A stretch of 46,664 nucleotides of DNA from an uncultured Amaricoccus sp. (GTDB lineage: Bacteria > Pseudomonadota > Alphaproteobacteria > Rhodobacterales > Rhodobacteraceae). Below are positions 7,708-15,879 of this stretch, piece by piece; the stretch's first letter is position 1; every line of letters starts with the position of its first letter. Position numbers and translations under genes: made by a program. The DNA lies in the NCBI RefSeq assembly GCF_937891315.1, contig NZ_CALAGI010000023.1:1-46664 (forward strand), given 5' to 3'. Below the pieces are notes generated by a model. The model saw only the letters and a list, made by a program, of their open reading frames with translations, was not told where the DNA came from and did no database searches.

Positions 7708-10479
7708 ATGCTGGGATTGGGCACCATTGCCAAGAAGGTCTTCGGAACGCCGAACGACCGCAGGGTCAAGGCCACGCGCCCGATGGTCGAGCGGATCAAC
7801 GCGCTCGAGCCGGATTTCCGCGCCCTGAGCGACGCGGGCATCCGCGACAAGACCCAGGAATTCCGCGACCGTCTCGCGCACAAGGGCGAGACGCTGGACG
7901 ACCTGCTGCCGGAAGCCTTTGCAAACGCTCGCGAAGCCGCGCGGCGGGCGCTCGGCCTGCGTCCTTTCGACGTGCAGCTCGTCGGCGGCATATTCCTGCA
8001 TCAGGGCAATATCTCGGAGATGAAGACCGGCGAGGGCAAGACGCTGATGGCGACGCTGCCGGTCTATCTCAACGCGCTGGCCGGTCGCGGCGTGCATGTC
8101 GTCACGGTCAACGACTATCTCGCCCGGCGCGACGCGGAATGGATGGCCAAGGTCTATCACTCGCTCGGCCTCACTGTCGGCGTGGTCGTCCCCGGCATGT
8201 CGGAGACCGACAAGAAGGTCGCCTACGACGCCGACGTGACCTATGCCACCAACAACGAACTCGGCTTCGACTATCTGCGCGACAACATGAAGTCGGAGCT
8301 GTCCCAGGTCCTGCAGCGTGATCACTATTTCGCTATCGTCGACGAGGTCGATTCGATCCTGATCGACGAGGCGCGCACTCCGCTCATCATTTCCGGCCCG
8401 AGCCAGGACCGGTCCGATCTCTATGTCACCATCGACAAGCTGATCCCCGAACTGACCGCCGAGCACTACGATCTCGACGAGAAGCAGCGCAGCGCGACGC
8501 TGACCGAGGACGGCAACGAATATCTCGAGCGGCGGCTGCGTGAGCTCGATCTCTTGAAACCCGAGGATTCGCTCTACGACCCCGAGAGCACCACCCTCGT
8601 CCATCACGTGACCCAGGCCCTGCGCGCGCATGTGCTCTTCAAGCGCGACAAGGACTATATTGTCCGCGACGGCGAAGTCATGCTGATCGACGAGTTCACC
8701 GGCCGCATGATGACCGGCCGGCGGTTGAGCGAAGGGCTGCACCAGGCCATCGAGGCCAAGGAGAGGGTGCAGATCCGGCCCGAGAACGTCACGCTGGCGA
8801 GCGTCACCTTCCAGAACTATTTCCGCCTCTACGAGAAGCTGGCCGGCATGACCGGCACGGCGGCGACCGAGGCCGAGGAATTCTTCGAGATCTACAAGCT
8901 CGGGGTGGTCGAGATCCCGACCAACAAGCCGATCGCCCGCGCCGACCATGACGACCAGGTGTTCCGCACCTCGGCCGAGAAATATGCCGCGATCGTCGAG
9001 GAGATCGGCCGCGCCCATGAGGCGGGTCAGCCGATCCTCGTCGGCACCACCTCGATCGAGAAGTCCGAGATGCTGTCCGGTCTCCTGAAGCAGGCCGGCG
9101 TGCCGCACAATGTTCTGAACGCCCGCTATCACGAGCAGGAAGCCCGCATCATCGCCGAGGCGGGCGTACCCGGCGCGGTGACGATCGCGACCAACATGGC
9201 GGGGCGCGGTACCGACATCCAGCTCGGCGGCAATGTCGAGATGCATGTGATCGACGCGCTGGAGAAGGACGAGGCCGGCGCCGATCCCGCCGCGATCCGC
9301 GAGCGGGTCGAGACCGAGGTCGCGACGCGCAAGGAACAGGCGCTGGCCGCCGGCGGGCTCTATGTGCTCGCGACCGAGCGGCACGAGAGCCGGCGCATCG
9401 ACAACCAGCTGCGCGGCCGCTCCGGCCGCCAGGGCGACCCGGGCCGGACGAATTTCTACCTCAGCCTCGAGGACGATCTCATGCGGATCTTCGGGTCCGA
9501 GCGGCTCGATTCCATGCTCGGCAAGCTCGGCATGAAGGAAGGCGAGGCGATCATCCATCCCTGGGTGAACAAGGCGCTCGAGAAGGCGCAGGGCAAGGTC
9601 GAGGCGCGCAACTTCGACATCCGCAAGAACCTGCTGAAGTTCGACGACGTGATGAACGACCAGCGCAAGGCGATCTTTGCCCAGCGCCGCGAGATCATGG
9701 AGAACCAGGACCTGTCCGAGGTGGTGGACGACATGCGCCACCAGGTGGTCGAGGATCTGGTGACCGAGCATGTTCCGGCCCGCGCCTATGCCGACCAGTG
9801 GAACGTCGAGGGGCTGGCCGAGCGGGTGGCGCATGTCTTCAACCTCGAACTGCCGATCGTCGCCTGGGCCGACGAGGAGGGCGTCGATGACGAGAATATC
9901 CGGGAGCGCCTGACCGCCGAGACCGACGCCAAGATGGCCGAGAAGCTCGCCCGCTATGGCGCCGAGACCATGCGCGCCATCGAGAAGCAGGTGCTGCTGC
10001 AGACCATCGATCAGAACTGGCGCGAGCATCTCGTCACGCTGGAGCATCTGCGCAGCGTGGTCGGCTTTCGCGGCTATGCCCAGCGCGACCCGCTGAACGA
10101 ATACAAGTCCGAGGCCTTCCAGCTGTTCGAGGGGCTGCTGAACAAGCTGCGCCTCGAAGTCACCCGCATGCTCGCTCATGTCCAGGTGATGACCCAGGAG
10201 GAGCAGCAGGCGATGATCGCCGAGATGCAGGCCCGGGCGCAGGCCGCCCAGTCCGTCAATCTCGCCGCCGCCGACGCCGCGGAGGCGGCCTTCAACGCGC
10301 CCGCGCGCGAACCGGCGCTGGCCGCCGCCGGCCCGGCGCCCGCGCCGGCCGGTCTGGCAACGCCGGCGGGAGTGGCCGTCGAATCCGACGATCCCGCCAC
10401 CTGGGCGCGCAGCGGGCGCAACGATCCCTGTCCTTGCGGTTCCGGCAAGAAATACAAGCACTGCCACGGCCGGGTCTGA
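7708..10479 (+). CDS. secA: Preprotein translocase ATPase SecA
   Basis: 923 aa from ATG 7708, where the conserved MLGLGTIAKKVFG start begins. Walker A is MKTGEGKT (about 105-112) and the DEAD-like box IVDEVDSILIDEART lies near 209-223. TNMAGRGTDIQLGG marks the second nucleotide-binding fold. The C-terminal zinc motif C908-x-C910...C919-H920 binds SecB and phospholipids. SecA drives proteins through SecYEG. An Ala/Pro-rich linker (about 855-895) precedes the zinc end. A longer frame to 7522 has no family likeness in its extra residues and is not used. Confidence 0.98.
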   Translation: MLGLGTIAKKVFGTPNDRRVKATRPMVERINALEPDFRALSDAGIRDKTQEFRDRLAHKGETLDDLLPEAFANAREAARRALGLRPFDVQLVGGIFLHQGNISEMKTGEGKTLMATLPVYLNALAGRGVHVVTVNDYLARRDAEWMAKVYHSLGLTVGVVVPGMSETDKKVAYDADVTYATNNELGFDYLRDNMKSELSQVLQRDHYFAIVDEVDSILIDEARTPLIISGPSQDRSDLYVTIDKLIPELTAEHYDLDEKQRSATLTEDGNEYLERRLRELDLLKPEDSLYDPESTTLVHHVTQALRAHVLFKRDKDYIVRDGEVMLIDEFTGRMMTGRRLSEGLHQAIEAKERVQIRPENVTLASVTFQNYFRLYEKLAGMTGTAATEAEEFFEIYKLGVVEIPTNKPIARADHDDQVFRTSAEKYAAIVEEIGRAHEAGQPILVGTTSIEKSEMLSGLLKQAGVPHNVLNARYHEQEARIIAEAGVPGAVTIATNMAGRGTDIQLGGNVEMHVIDALEKDEAGADPAAIRERVETEVATRKEQALAAGGLYVLATERHESRRIDNQLRGRSGRQGDPGRTNFYLSLEDDLMRIFGSERLDSMLGKLGMKEGEAIIHPWVNKALEKAQGKVEARNFDIRKNLLKFDDVMNDQRKAIFAQRREIMENQDLSEVVDDMRHQVVEDLVTEHVPARAYADQWNVEGLAERVAHVFNLELPIVAWADEEGVDDENIRERLTAETDAKMAEKLARYGAETMRAIEKQVLLQTIDQNWREHLVTLEHLRSVVGFRGYAQRDPLNEYKSEAFQLFEGLLNKLRLEVTRMLAHVQVMTQEEQQAMIAEMQARAQAAQSVNLAAADAAEAAFNAPAREPALAAAGPAPAPAGLATPAGVAVESDDPATWARSGRNDPCPCGSGKKYKHCHGRV

Positions 10480-10489
10480 CGGGAACGTC

Positions 10490-11077
10490 ATGACGGGACG
10501 CGGTGAGGCGGAGCCCGAGATCGCGGCCTATCTCGCGTTCTTCCGGGCCGCCGAGGCGCTGAAGGACACCCTGCGCAGCGGCCACACCGCGCGGGGGCGG
10601 CCCGAGAGCACCGCCGAACACACGTGGCGGCTCTGCCTGATGGCGCTGACGCTCGAGGATGCGTTGCCGGGTGTGGATGTCGGCCGGCTCCTGCGGCTCC
10701 TCATCCTGCATGACCTCGGCGAGGCGATCGGCGGCGACATTCCGGCGCCGGAACAGGGCACCGACAAGACCGCCGACGAGCGGGCCGATTTTCTGCGCCT
10801 GCTGGCGCCGCTGCCCGACGCCGGACGGGCGCGGCTGCTGGCGCTCTGGGACGAATATAACGCCGCGGCGACGCCGGAGGCACGGCTGGCCAAGGGGCTC
10901 GACCGGCTGGAGACGGTGCTCCAGCATACCCAGGGGGCCAATCCGCCGGATTTCGACTATGAATTCAATCTCGACTACGGTCGGACCCATACCGACGCGC
11001 ATCCGCTGATCGCCGCGCTGCGGGCACCGGTCGATGCCGAGACCGAGCGGCTGGCCCGCCTGCGCGGCCGCCGCTGA
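10490..11077 (+). CDS. HD-domain hydrolase (HDDC2/YfbR-like 5'-nucleotidase family)
   Basis: 195 aa. The metal-binding residues of the HD fold are visible: H44 (TAEHTWRL), H74-D75 (LILHDLGEA) and a later Asp in the DFDYEFNLDYGR region. The AEHTWR plus LHDLGEAIGGDIP combination is typical of the HDDC2/YfbR group, whose studied members dephosphorylate deoxynucleoside 5'-monophosphates. The substrate here is inferred. It begins 10 bp after secA and may be co-transcribed. It converges on the pcaH remnant. Confidence 0.88.
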   Translation: MTGRGEAEPEIAAYLAFFRAAEALKDTLRSGHTARGRPESTAEHTWRLCLMALTLEDALPGVDVGRLLRLLILHDLGEAIGGDIPAPEQGTDKTADERADFLRLLAPLPDAGRARLLALWDEYNAAATPEARLAKGLDRLETVLQHTQGANPPDFDYEFNLDYGRTHTDAHPLIAALRAPVDAETERLARLRGRR

Positions 11078-11105
11078 CCGTTCATTCAAGGACGAAACAA
11101 TCCTC

Positions 11106-11309
11106 GATCCGCCCACCGAACGGCTCGCCTCGGTGTGCGAAGTTGAGGACAAGGTCGCTGTCGGGCGGGCCGGGATCATTATGGCCGAAGGTGGGTCCGG
11201 TGACCTCGGACAGCGAATTCCGCGGCGACCGGGGTGACGCGGGTCTTGTCGTTCGGCGTGAGGGTCGTCGGGTGAAGGGTCCGGTCGCGCTGGAAAGCTC
11301 GGTTGTCAT
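11106..11309 (-). pseudogene. pcaH: Remnant of the N-terminus of protocatechuate 3,4-dioxygenase beta chain
   Basis: Two reading frames on the minus strand join to give a PcaH N-terminus. One frame (from about 11298) reads RDRTLHPTTLTPNDKTRV; after a frameshift near 11235-11245 the other reads SPRNSLSEVTGPTFGHND, then DSDLVLNFAHRGEPFGGRI, ending in homology near 11106. Functional PcaH proteins have RDR-HP--LTP-YKTS--RSPR, then S-SE-TGP-F, then a D-D-L---N----G-P-GERI block in the same order. Beyond GGRI the likeness stops, so all catalytic iron ligands are missing, and roughly seven residues are lost between RSPRN and SLSEV. It is a decayed fragment next to tRNA-Leu. The match is from memory of the family, not from a search. 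Confidence 0.8.
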
Positions 11310-11453
11310 GGCGCCCCGCGGATAGGCATATCTCTCCGGCGGCGATGGATGGAGCCGGGGTCATGCCATCGTCGGCGAACAGGTCGGACGCTGGTATTCG
11401 GTCCGGGACTATCCTATAGAATTCGCGTCGAACCTCGGCTGAGTGGAGCCGTC

Positions 11454-11537
11454 GCGGGCGTGGCGGAATGGTAGACGCAGCGGATTCAAAATCCGCCGTA
11501 GCAATACGTGTCGGTTCGAGTCCGACCGCCCGCACCA
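11454..11537 (+). tRNA. tRNA-Leu (anticodon CAA)
   Basis: 84 nt with encoded CCA. The acceptor stem GCGGGCG pairs with CGCCCGC, followed by ACCA. The anticodon stem GCGGA/TCCGC closes the loop TTCAAAA, giving anticodon CAA, which reads TTG codons. The T arm is GTCGG-TTCGAGT-CCGAC. The long variable arm is expected for a class II leucine tRNA. It lies alone, about 140 bp from the pcaH remnant. Confidence 0.97.
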
Positions 11538-11872
11538 TTTCCCTCCCTCATCGGAGGCGCCTCGGAACCACGGGTCGCGGACACATCAACCATCGCCGGG
11601 CGGGTCCTCGAACGTGCCGAAACCGTCGCACGGTGGAACGGCGACGGCCTCGGGCGGTGCGAGCCGAACATTGACGGTGACGCGCCTGCGCCCGCCCTTC
11701 CCGACATCACCTCCAGACTGCGATGCCTCGCCGGTCAAGCGAGTTCCATCGTCGGGCGGAATGCCGCGAAACCGACGGGCCGGCGCCGATCGCCGGCCTC
11801 GCACGGAGAGGAGTCGCGGCCGCGGGGGGCAATCCGCCAACCAGCCGGACGCGATCGCAGAGGCGGCGCTGG
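11538..11872. other. 335-bp spacer without a recognisable gene
   Basis: Between tRNA-Leu and the end of the tauC-like gene. Frames here are open on both strands, but none has a family motif or a convincing ribosome site. I looked for further pca gene remnants and saw none. Confidence 0.5.
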
Positions 11873-12715
11873 TCACTCCCGGCCAGCCCAGGGGACAAAG
11901 ACCGCCTCGACGCGGCGCACGGTGAACTCGAGCACGAAGGCGATCGCGGCGATGATCAGGATGCCGAGGATCACCACCTCGGTGACGAGGAAGTTCGCCG
12001 CCGACTGGATCATGAAGCCGAGCCCCTGGTTCGCCGCGATCAGTTCCGCCGCGACCAGCGTGGTCCAGCCGGTCCCGAGCGCGATGCGCAGGCCGGTGAG
12101 GATCGAGGGCAGGGCGCTCGGCAGGACAACGAAGCGAATGACCTGACCCGGCGAGGCCCCCAGCGCGCGGGCGGCGTTGATCCGGTCGCGGCTGACGCCG
12201 CGCACCCCGGCGGCGGTGGAGAGCGCGATCGGCGCCAGCATTGCAATGCCGATCACCAGCACCTTGGATGGCTCGCCGATGCCGCACCAGATTATGATCA
12301 GCGGCAGGTAGGCGAGCGGAGGGATCGGTCGCAGGAATTCCAGCAGAGGGTCGAAGATCCCCCGCCCGACCGGCGACATGCCGATGGCAAGGCCGACCGG
12401 GACGCCGACGGCGACCGACGCCACGAGGGCGGCGAACACCCGCTTCAGGCTCGCGGCCAGATGTTCGAGCAGCGTCGCGTCGGCATATCCGTCGCGGGCG
12501 ACCGACACGAACTTCGTCGCCACCGCCAGCGGCGAGGGCAGGAAGACCGGCGACACGAGGCGCAACTCGGTCGCGGTCGCCCAGGCAAGCAGAATGGCGA
12601 GGATGGTCAGCAGGCTGATGCGCCGCACGCTCCAGAACGAGCCCTCGCGCTCGGCGGACGGCCGTGGCGCATCGCTCGCCCAGTCCGTGCCGACATTGGT
12701 CTGCGATCCACTCAT
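11873..12715 (-). CDS. tauC: Taurine/sulfonate-type ABC transporter permease
   Basis: 280 aa inner-membrane subunit of the SsuC/TauC family. A first transmembrane segment (ISLLTILAILLAWATATE) is followed by about five more. The EAA-like loop that contacts the ATPase reads INAARALGASPGQVIRFVVLP (INAARALGAS is the key part). FLPSPLAV near the start and ELIAANQGLGFMI near the end are typical of TauC/SsuC. Its start overlaps the stop of the ATPase gene by 4 bp (ATGA, 12712-12715). Taurine is the most likely substrate because the binding protein resembles TauA. Confidence 0.9.
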   Translation of the reverse strand: MSGSQTNVGTDWASDAPRPSAEREGSFWSVRRISLLTILAILLAWATATELRLVSPVFLPSPLAVATKFVSVARDGYADATLLEHLAASLKRVFAALVASVAVGVPVGLAIGMSPVGRGIFDPLLEFLRPIPPLAYLPLIIIWCGIGEPSKVLVIGIAMLAPIALSTAAGVRGVSRDRINAARALGASPGQVIRFVVLPSALPSILTGLRIALGTGWTTLVAAELIAANQGLGFMIQSAANFLVTEVVILGILIIAAIAFVLEFTVRRVEAVFVPWAGRE

Positions 12716-13485
12716 GCGGGTTCTCCTTCGAGGATGGAGGCGCCGAGCTCGGCGCGGGCCTCGGCGAATTCGGGCGCGGCCTTGATGTCGCGCACCGACT
12801 CGCCGGCACGGTAGCGGCGGGCGAAGCCGGTCTCGAACACCCGGACGATACGGCCGGGCCTCGGCGCCATCACCACGACGCGGGTGCCGAGCAGCAGTGC
12901 CTCGTCGATGCCGTGCGTGACCATCAACACGCCGATCGGGCTCGCCACCCAGATGTCGAGCAGCAAGGTCTGCATCTGCTCACGGGTCAGCGCGTCGAGC
13001 GCGCCCAGGGGTTCGTCCATCAGCAGGAAGCTCGGCTCGGCGGCCAGCGCCCGGGCGAGACCGAGGCGCTGGCGCATGCCGCCCGACAACTCCCAGATCG
13101 ACTTGTCGCCCAGATCGCCGAGCTTGACCTGCGCGAGCAACGCGTCGGCGCGCGCCCGGCGTTCGGCCTTTGGCACGCCGCGCACCTTGAGCGCGAAGGC
13201 GACGTTCTCCGCCACGCTGAGCCAAGGGAACAGCGCCCCGCTCTGCAGCACAACCGCGCGGTCGGCGTCGGGACCGGCTATCGGCCGGCCATCGATGGTC
13301 GCGCTTCCTTCCGTCCACGGCGCGAATCCCGCGGCGACGTTCAGCAGCGAGGTCTTGCCGCAGCCGGAGCGGCCGGTCAGCACGACGAAGTCCCCGGTCG
13401 AAATCAAGAGCGAGGCCCCGGCCACAGCGGGTTCGGAGGCGCCGTCGTAGCGGATGGTGATGTCGGTGAGTGCGAGTCTGGCCAT
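12712..13485 (-). CDS. tauB: Taurine/sulfonate-type ABC transporter ATPase
   Basis: 257 aa. Walker A GRSGCGKTSLL lies near residues 38-48, the ABC signature LSGGMRQRLGLARAL near 134, and Walker B SFLLMDEPLGALD near 154, followed by the H-loop VTHGIDEALLL. The residues VLQSGALFPWLSVAENV mark the Q-loop. It energises uptake through the tauC product. It starts 71 bp after tauA, a gap that holds a terminator-like hairpin. Confidence 0.93.
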   Translation of the reverse strand: MARLALTDITIRYDGASEPAVAGASLLISTGDFVVLTGRSGCGKTSLLNVAAGFAPWTEGSATIDGRPIAGPDADRAVVLQSGALFPWLSVAENVAFALKVRGVPKAERRARADALLAQVKLGDLGDKSIWELSGGMRQRLGLARALAAEPSFLLMDEPLGALDALTREQMQTLLLDIWVASPIGVLMVTHGIDEALLLGTRVVVMAPRPGRIVRVFETGFARRYRAGESVRDIKAAPEFAEARAELGASILEGEPA

Positions 13486-13506
13486 GATGTTGATTCTCGA
13501 AACAAG

Positions 13507-13535
13507 AAAAGTCCCGGCCCGCGTTCGGACCGGGA
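13507..13535 (-). terminator. Attenuator-like hairpin between tauA and tauB
   Basis: Read on the minus strand, TCCCGG (13535-13530) pairs with CCGGGA (13517-13512) and is followed by CTTTTC. It lies 22 bp after the tauA stop. Intercistronic hairpins of this kind often stop part of the transcripts so that the binding protein is made in excess over the membrane components. This role is inferred. Confidence 0.5.
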
Positions 13536-13556
13536 AAGCGTGGGAGGGAAAGCCGC

Positions 13557-14555
13557 CTAGTTCACCTTCGCGGCGTCGATGACGTAGTCGGCGGAGACAT
13601 AGGCGCTGTAATCGCCGAGCGCGGCCTCGATGCGCCCCTGCTCCTTCAGAAACTCCGAGGTCGCCGCGATCGCCGTGACCGTGGCCCCGCCGAGATATGC
13701 GTCGGACGCCTGGTCAGCCAGCGGCGGGAAGACATATCCCTTGAGCAGCGTGGGCACATCCTCGACCTTGGCGCCGGTCAGCCGCGCGATCTCCCTGGCC
13801 TGGTCGGAGCTGGCGTTCCAGGCGGCCGGATTGGCGAGGAAACTGGCGTAGGTATCGCCGGTCACCTTGACGAAGCCGCGCACGGCGTCGGGGTGCGCTT
13901 CGGCGAAATCCTTGCGTACGATCCAGGCGTCGAATGTCGGTGCGCCCCATTCGGCCACCTGAGCGGAGTCAAGGATCACCTCGCCGCTCTCGCGGATCTG
14001 GCCAAGGGCCGGGTCCCAGATATAGGCCGCGTCGATGTCGCCGCGCTCCCAGGCGGCCGCGATCTCCGGCGGGCGCAGATTCAGGATCTCGACCTTGGCG
14101 GGATCGACGCCCTCGTGCCGCAGGGCGGCGAGCAGGCTGTAGTGCGTCGTCGAGACGAAAGGCACCGCGACCTTCTTGCCGACGAGGTCGGCTACGCTCG
14201 CGACGCCGCTGCCGTCGCGGGCGACCAGCGCCTCGGACTCGCCGATCAGTCCGACGATGTAGATCGTCTCGATCGGCAGCTCCCGGCTCGCCGCCGCCGC
14301 GAGCGGACTCGATCCGACATAGCCGATGTCCAGCGCGCCGGAAGCGATCGCGGCGATTACATCGGCGCCGCTGTCGAACTTGCGCCAGTCGATGGTGGCA
14401 CCCGTCGCGGCCTCGTAGGTTCCGGCGGCCTGGGGCACCTTGGAAGGTTCGACCACCGTCTGGTAGCCGATGGTGAGCTTGAGGTCATCGGCGAAGCCGG
14501 CGGCCGGCAGGGCAAGCGCGATCAGCGCCGCTCCGAATGTGAGCAGTCGTTTCAT
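13557..14555 (-). CDS. tauA: Taurine ABC transporter substrate-binding protein
   Basis: 332 aa periplasmic protein. The signal peptide ends near GFA-DD at residue 22. The mature start LKLTIGYQTVVEPSKVPQAA and later GALDIGYVGSSPLAAA are typical of TauA and related sulfonate-binding proteins, as is AAYIWDPALGQI. It captures the substrate for the tauBC transporter. No good ribosome site precedes the ATG, but a short upstream reading frame ends 42 bp before it. No taurine dioxygenase or sulfatase lies beside the operon, so later breakdown must be encoded elsewhere. Confidence 0.92.
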   Translation of the reverse strand: MKRLLTFGAALIALALPAAGFADDLKLTIGYQTVVEPSKVPQAAGTYEAATGATIDWRKFDSGADVIAAIASGALDIGYVGSSPLAAAASRELPIETIYIVGLIGESEALVARDGSGVASVADLVGKKVAVPFVSTTHYSLLAALRHEGVDPAKVEILNLRPPEIAAAWERGDIDAAYIWDPALGQIRESGEVILDSAQVAEWGAPTFDAWIVRKDFAEAHPDAVRGFVKVTGDTYASFLANPAAWNASSDQAREIARLTGAKVEDVPTLLKGYVFPPLADQASDAYLGGATVTAIAATSEFLKEQGRIEAALGDYSAYVSADYVIDAAKVN

Positions 14556-14597
14556 GTCGGTTCTTTCTGGAACTGAACTAAGGGGAGTCGTCGCGGC

Positions 14598-14660
14598 CTA
14601 CGCCGCCGCGTGGGGTCCGCCTTGGAGGCGACATCGATTGATTGGCTTTTGGTTGCGCAT
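14598..14660 (-). CDS. Possible 20-aa leader peptide of the tau operon
   Basis: A short frame from ATG 14660, with GGAG 6 bp upstream, encodes MRNQKPINRCRLQ followed by a Gly/Pro/Ala end. It stops 42 bp before tauA, which itself lacks a clear ribosome site. A CGCCT-TGG-AGGCG hairpin lies within it (14614-14626 region). A cysteine in a leader upstream of a sulfur-scavenging operon suggests translation-based control, but one Cys is weak evidence. It may be chance. Confidence 0.3.
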   Translation of the reverse strand: MRNQKPINRCRLQGGPHAAA

Positions 14661-15038
14661 GGTCAGCTCCTCGACCTCAAACCTGCGGGGTGAATGGGAA
14701 ATAGTCAATGAAATCCGCGCACTGTTCGATCCGGCGTTTGGAGCATCGTGTGCTTCGCAAGCGCCCGATGACGGATCAAATCCTCTCCTCGCGCGTTGGC
14801 CGCCGGCGTTCGCGACATTCCGCGGCTCACGCCGGCGCCATCGGCGCTCAGCGGCGCGATCCGGGCGCGCCGGGCGTGTTTCCGCGGCGTGTGGCGGTCC
14901 AGAGCGAGCGCTCCGAACCCGCTTGACGGTCGGTCTCGACAAGGCTGAGGGATATTCCTGCGCGCATGCCGGCGGCCGCCATGCATCAACGCCGCCGGGA
15001 AACCCCGACCGGACTCATCCGTCCCGGCGGACACACCG
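14661..15038. other. 380-bp region upstream of the tau operon
   Basis: No gene recognised. TTGACT on the minus strand (near 14708-14713) could be the -35 of the tau promoter, but no good -10 follows at the right distance. The rest is G+C-rich sequence without family motifs, ending at the 96-bp repeat. Confidence 0.4.
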
Positions 15039-15134
15039 GAGCAATATCCGACCGGACGGGATCGTCTGGTGGTCAGGATCTTGCGACAGATCAATATTCC
15101 GGAACGGACGGCCCGGTTCTGCCGGGGCGGCTTT
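15039..15134 (+). repeat. 96-bp dispersed repeat, copy A
   Basis: Aligns without gaps to 45544-45639, with 78 of 96 positions identical by hand count. The best-conserved blocks are TGGTGGTCAGGAT and GGAACGGACGGCCCGGTT. Within this copy GATCT-TGCGAC-AGATC and CCCGG-TTCTG-CCGGG can form stems. It ends 4 bp from the petR stop codon. Confidence 0.8.
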
Positions 15135-15138
15135 CGCC

Positions 15139-15879
15139 CTAGTCGGGGGCGAGCATGTATCCGGAGCCGCGGACGGTCTGCAGGTAGCGCGGCGCCCTGG
15201 GGTCGATCTCGATCTTGCGGCGGAGGCGGGTGATCTGGACATCGACGGCTCGTTCCTGCGACTGGGCGTCGCCGCCGCCAAGATTTTCGACCAGCTCGAT
15301 ACGCGTAACCGGCTCGTGCGCGTGGGCGGCGAAGATGCGCATCAGCATCGCCTCGGTCGCGGTCAGCCGGATCGGCTCGCGCCCGCGCCAGAGCTCGCCG
15401 CGCGTCAGATCGTAGCGCACCTCGCCGAGATGCAGCGTCTTCGGCGGTTCCGACTTCGGCGCCGGTTTTGGCACCCGGCGCAGGATGGCGTTGATCCTCA
15501 GGAGGAGTTCCCGCGGCTCGAACGGCTTCGGCAGATAGTCGTCGGCGCCCGCCTCGAGGCCCCGGATCCGGTCGTCGGCGTCGCCGCGCGCGGTCAGGAG
15601 CAGGATTGGCGTCGACAAATGCTCGCGCAGCGCGGCGGTCAGCGTCAGCCCGTCCTCGCCCGGCATCATCACGTCGAGCACGATCATGTCGAACTCCAGC
15701 CCTTCGAGCAGTCCGCGGGCATGGGCCGCGTCGCGCGCCACCGTCACCATGAAACCGCTCCGGATCAGGAATTTGCGCAGCAGATCGCGGATCCGCGCAT
15801 CGTCATCGACGACGAGCACATGGGCGAACGCGGCGGGGGCGGGCTCCGCCCGGGGATCGTTCGCCCGGGAATCGTTCAT
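15139..15879 (-). CDS. petR: OmpR-family response regulator (PetR type)
   Basis: 246 aa. The receiver domain has the acidic pocket (VVDDDARI), the phospho-acceptor Asp in IVLDVMMPGEDG, the switch Thr in LLLTARGD and the Lys in LPKPFEPREL. The C-terminal winged helix has LTATEAMLM and ITRLRRKIEIDPRAPRYL, of the OmpR/PhoB type. Its start overlaps petP by ATGA (15876-15879). In Rhodobacter capsulatus the PetR/PetP pair was described near the cytochrome bc1 genes as needed for growth. No histidine kinase gene is adjacent here, and neither is petABC. The name rests on the pairing with a MarR protein and on domain likeness. Confidence 0.88.
   Translation of the reverse strand: MNDSRANDPRAEPAPAAFAHVLVVDDDARIRDLLRKFLIRSGFMVTVARDAAHARGLLEGLEFDMIVLDVMMPGEDGLTLTAALREHLSTPILLLTARGDADDRIRGLEAGADDYLPKPFEPRELLLRINAILRRVPKPAPKSEPPKTLHLGEVRYDLTRGELWRGREPIRLTATEAMLMRIFAAHAHEPVTRIELVENLGGGDAQSQERAVDVQITRLRRKIEIDPRAPRYLQTVRGSGYMLAPD

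Noticed and set aside
7591..10491. 966-codon open frame opposite secA
   Set aside because: A shadow of secA in antisense; no motif.
11179..11538. Minus-strand frame reading AVGLEPTRIATADFESAAST across tRNA-Leu
   Set aside because: This is the well-known false protein from translating the antisense strand of a leucine tRNA gene. Its distal part contains one frame of the pcaH remnant.
15061..15100. FNR-type site (TTGAT...ATCAA) in the 96-bp repeat
   Set aside because: Only TTGAT-like half-sites are present and the spacing does not match the FNR consensus.
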